A stretch of 14,284 nt of DNA from CAVLDP01 sp963661945 (lineage in GTDB: Bacteria > Bacillota > Clostridia > Lachnospirales > Lachnospiraceae). Below, in pieces: positions 12,502 through 14,284 of the stretch. The stretch's first letter is position 1; every line of letters starts with the position of its first letter. The translations under genes and the position numbers were made by a program. The notes beneath the pieces are model-generated. The model was not told where the DNA came from, made no database searches, and saw only the letters and a list, made by a program, of their open reading frames with translations. Where the stretch lies: assembly GCA_963661945.1 (NCBI GenBank), contig CAVLDP010000030.1, positions 1 to 14,284 on the forward strand. The letters run 5' to 3'.

Positions 12502-12636
12502 TGCACTATTGTGGAGTATTAGGCATATTGCGGCTTTTTTTAAGACCTAGATATGGTGTGCGAAGCTTGGTGCAACCGCAACATAGCGTGTTTTAGCATT
12601 TTTGCTATACAAATAAAAACGAGAGGTGGAACGTCA
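12502..12636 (+). other. rpoB 5' leader, about 135 bases
   Basis: A T7 run lies at 12535-12541, about 33 bases into the transcript, with no strong hairpin before it. TTGCGG (12528-12533) could pair with CCGCAA (12576-12581), and TAGCA (12594-12598) with TGCTA (12603-12607). It shares AGACCTAGAT (12543-12552) with the rpmG promoter region. No known riboswitch or tRNA is recognised. Confidence 0.4.
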
Positions 12637-14284
12637 ATGGAGAAAAACAGAATACGTCCGGTCAAATCAGGAAAAGGCATACGTATGAGTTACTCAAGAC
12701 AGAAGGAAGTTTTGGAAATGCCAAACTTCATCGAGGTCCAGAAGGATTCTTATCAGTGGTTTCTGGATGAGGGACTCAAAGAAGCGTTTGCTGATATTTC
12801 CCCAATTACAGACTACAGCGGACATCTCAGCTTGGATTTTGTAGACTTCAAGTTATGCGTGGAAGACAAGAAGTATACAATCCCTCAGTGTAAGGAAAGG
12901 GATGCTACCTATTCTGCACCACTGAAGGTAAAGGTGAGACTCTACAACAAGGAAACTGACGAGATTAACGAGCATGAGATCTTTATGGGAGATCTTCCTC
13001 TGATGACTGAGACGGGTACCTTTGTAATCAATGGTGCTGAGCGTGTTATTGTCAGCCAGTTAGTTCGTTCCCCAGGAATCTACTATGCAATCGATTTCGA
13101 TAAGATTGGTAAGAAGCTGTACTCTAGTACTGTAATTCCTAATCGTGGTGCATGGTTAGAGTACGAGACAGATTCCAATGACATCTTCTATGTTCGTGTA
13201 GACCGTACACGTAAGGTGCCAATTACTGTATTAATTCGTGCACTTGGCGTTGGAACCAATGCTGAGATTATTGAATTATTTGGCGAGGAACCTAAGATTC
13301 TTGCATCATTTGCCAAGGACCCTTCTATCACTGAGAAGGATACACAGGGTAGCTATGAGGGCGGACTTCTTGAATTATATCGCAAGATTCGTCCAGGCGA
13401 GCCTCTGTCTGTAGATAGCGCAGAGTCTCTGATCAATGCAATGTTCTTTGATCCACGTCGTTATGACCTTGCCAAGGTTGGACGTTATAAGTTCAATAAG
13501 AAGCTTGCACTTAAGAATCGTATCAACAAGCAGGTTCTGGCCCAGGATGTTATCGACCCATCTACTGGTGAAGTGATGGCGGAGGCTGGTAGCAGAGTTG
13601 ACCGTGAGCTTGCTGACAAGATTCAGAATGCAGGTGTACCTGCTGTTTGGATTCAGACAGAGACTCGTGATGCCAAGGTTCTCTCTAACATGATGGTTGA
13701 CATCAAGGAGTATGTTGACTTCACAGAGGAAGAGCTTGCTGATATGGGTATCAAGGAGCTTGTCTACTATCCAATCCTTATGCCTCTTCTTGAAGCAAAT
13801 ACTGACAAGGAGAGCTTAGAGGATGCTCTTAGACGTAATGCTGGTGACCTTGTGCCTAAGCATATTACGAAGGATGACATCTTCGCTTCTATCAACTACA
13901 ATATGCACCTTGAGTGGGGCATTGGAACAGATGATGATATCGATCACCTGGGTAACCGTCGTATCCGCGCAGTTGGCGAGTTGCTTCAGAATCAGTATCG
14001 TATTGGTTTGTCCAGATTAGAGCGTGTTGTACGTGAGCGTATGACTACACAGGATCTGGATGGTATTTCTCCACAGAGCCTTATTAATATCAAGCCTGTT
14101 ACAGCTGCTGTTAAGGAATTCTTTGGTTCTTCCCAGCTGTCACAGTTTATGGATCAGAACAACCCACTTGGTGAGTTGACTCATAAGAGACGTCTTTCTG
14201 CACTTGGACCTGGTGGTCTGTCAAGAGACCGTGCCGGATTCGAGGTTCGAGATGTACACTATTCTCACTACGGTAGAATGTGTC
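12637..14284 (+). CDS. rpoB: RNA polymerase beta subunit, 3'-truncated by the window edge
   Basis: The catalytic beta subunit of RNA polymerase. The first 549 codons are present, which is less than half of the usual length of about 1200-1300. It starts MEKNRIRPVKSGKGIRMSYS, with GAGAGGTGG at 12621-12629 seven bases before ATG. Visible parts are the protrusion (MPNFIEVQKDSYQWF near 28-42; NGAERVIVSQLVRSPGIYY) and the lobe. The rifampicin-binding cluster 1 has Ser499, Asp506, His516 and Ser521 at the places of E. coli Ser509, Asp516, His526 and Ser531. All are the sensitive-type residues. The gene has its own promoter and leader after the rplL terminator. rpoC would be expected next, outside the window. 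Confidence 0.98.
   Translation, partial: MEKNRIRPVKSGKGIRMSYSRQKEVLEMPNFIEVQKDSYQWFLDEGLKEAFADISPITDYSGHLSLDFVDFKLCVEDKKYTIPQCKERDATYSAPLKVKVRLYNKETDEINEHEIFMGDLPLMTETGTFVINGAERVIVSQLVRSPGIYYAIDFDKIGKKLYSSTVIPNRGAWLEYETDSNDIFYVRVDRTRKVPITVLIRALGVGTNAEIIELFGEEPKILASFAKDPSITEKDTQGSYEGGLLELYRKIRPGEPLSVDSAESLINAMFFDPRRYDLAKVGRYKFNKKLALKNRINKQVLAQDVIDPSTGEVMAEAGSRVDRELADKIQNAGVPAVWIQTETRDAKVLSNMMVDIKEYVDFTEEELADMGIKELVYYPILMPLLEANTDKESLEDALRRNAGDLVPKHITKDDIFASINYNMHLEWGIGTDDDIDHLGNRRIRAVGELLQNQYRIGLSRLERVVRERMTTQDLDGISPQSLINIKPVTAAVKEFFGSSQLSQFMDQNNPLGELTHKRRLSALGPGGLSRDRAGFEVRDVHYSHYGRMC

Noticed and set aside
12553..12636. In-frame 28-residue upstream extension of rpoB
   Set aside because: No ribosome binding site for ATG 12553, the residues do not resemble RpoB, and ATG 12637 has a good site and the conserved start.
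14119..14250. Possible rifampicin-resistance changes in rpoB
   Set aside because: All key residues of cluster 1 visible in the window are the sensitive type.

Overview
The window looks like a chromosome segment of a motile, Gram-positive member of the Lachnospiraceae (Clostridia), relatives of Roseburia, Butyrivibrio or Agathobacter. The basis is the short flagellin type, strong AGGAGG ribosome binding sites, the rpmG-secE-nusG-rplK-rplA-rplJ-rplL-rpoB order, the NusG, L33 and RpoB sequence style, and a family of about 392-residue CgeB/DUF3880-like glycosyltransferases. The family-level call is from memory of protein style, not from a search.

Left part (1-8642): late flagellar genes and a possible decoration cassette. 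Two tandem flagellin genes, the first cut by the window edge, are identical over the 530 bases available for comparison and differ only in the last 175 bases. Each ends in its own intrinsic terminator, and the second has a sigma-28 type promoter and a structured leader. A two-domain cupin gene follows, with a striking internal ribosome binding site before its C-terminal domain. Four glycosyltransferases come next in two divergent pairs, leftward (3749-4930, then 2544-3722) and rightward (4989-6167, then 6167-7342), separated by 58 bases. Both predicted core promoters there place the start of transcription on the start codon. A leftward FliD-like (filament cap) gene closes the block; its upstream region has an exact sigma-28 -10 box and a good sigma-A promoter. 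Together these suggest filament subunits, a cap-like protein and enzymes that may glycosylate flagellin or another surface polymer.

Right part (8812-14284): the conserved transcription and translation cluster. A consensus-like promoter drives rpmG, secE, nusG, rplK and rplA. Between rplK and rplA lies a hairpin resembling the L1-binding stalk of 23S rRNA, so L1 probably represses its own translation. A perfect TTGACA-N17-TATAAT promoter precedes an L10-type leader with an attenuator terminator, then rplJ and rplL. A terminator, a new promoter and a leader of about 135 bases precede rpoB, which runs off the right edge and has an intact, sensitive-type rifampicin region.

No tRNA, rRNA, insertion sequence, CRISPR array or defence system was seen. 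I did not find a clearly new multi-gene system. The best leads are the gene-converted flagellin pair, the nested cupin start, the possible leaderless divergent promoters of the glycosyltransferase cassette, and the inverted repeat behind the L10 attenuator.
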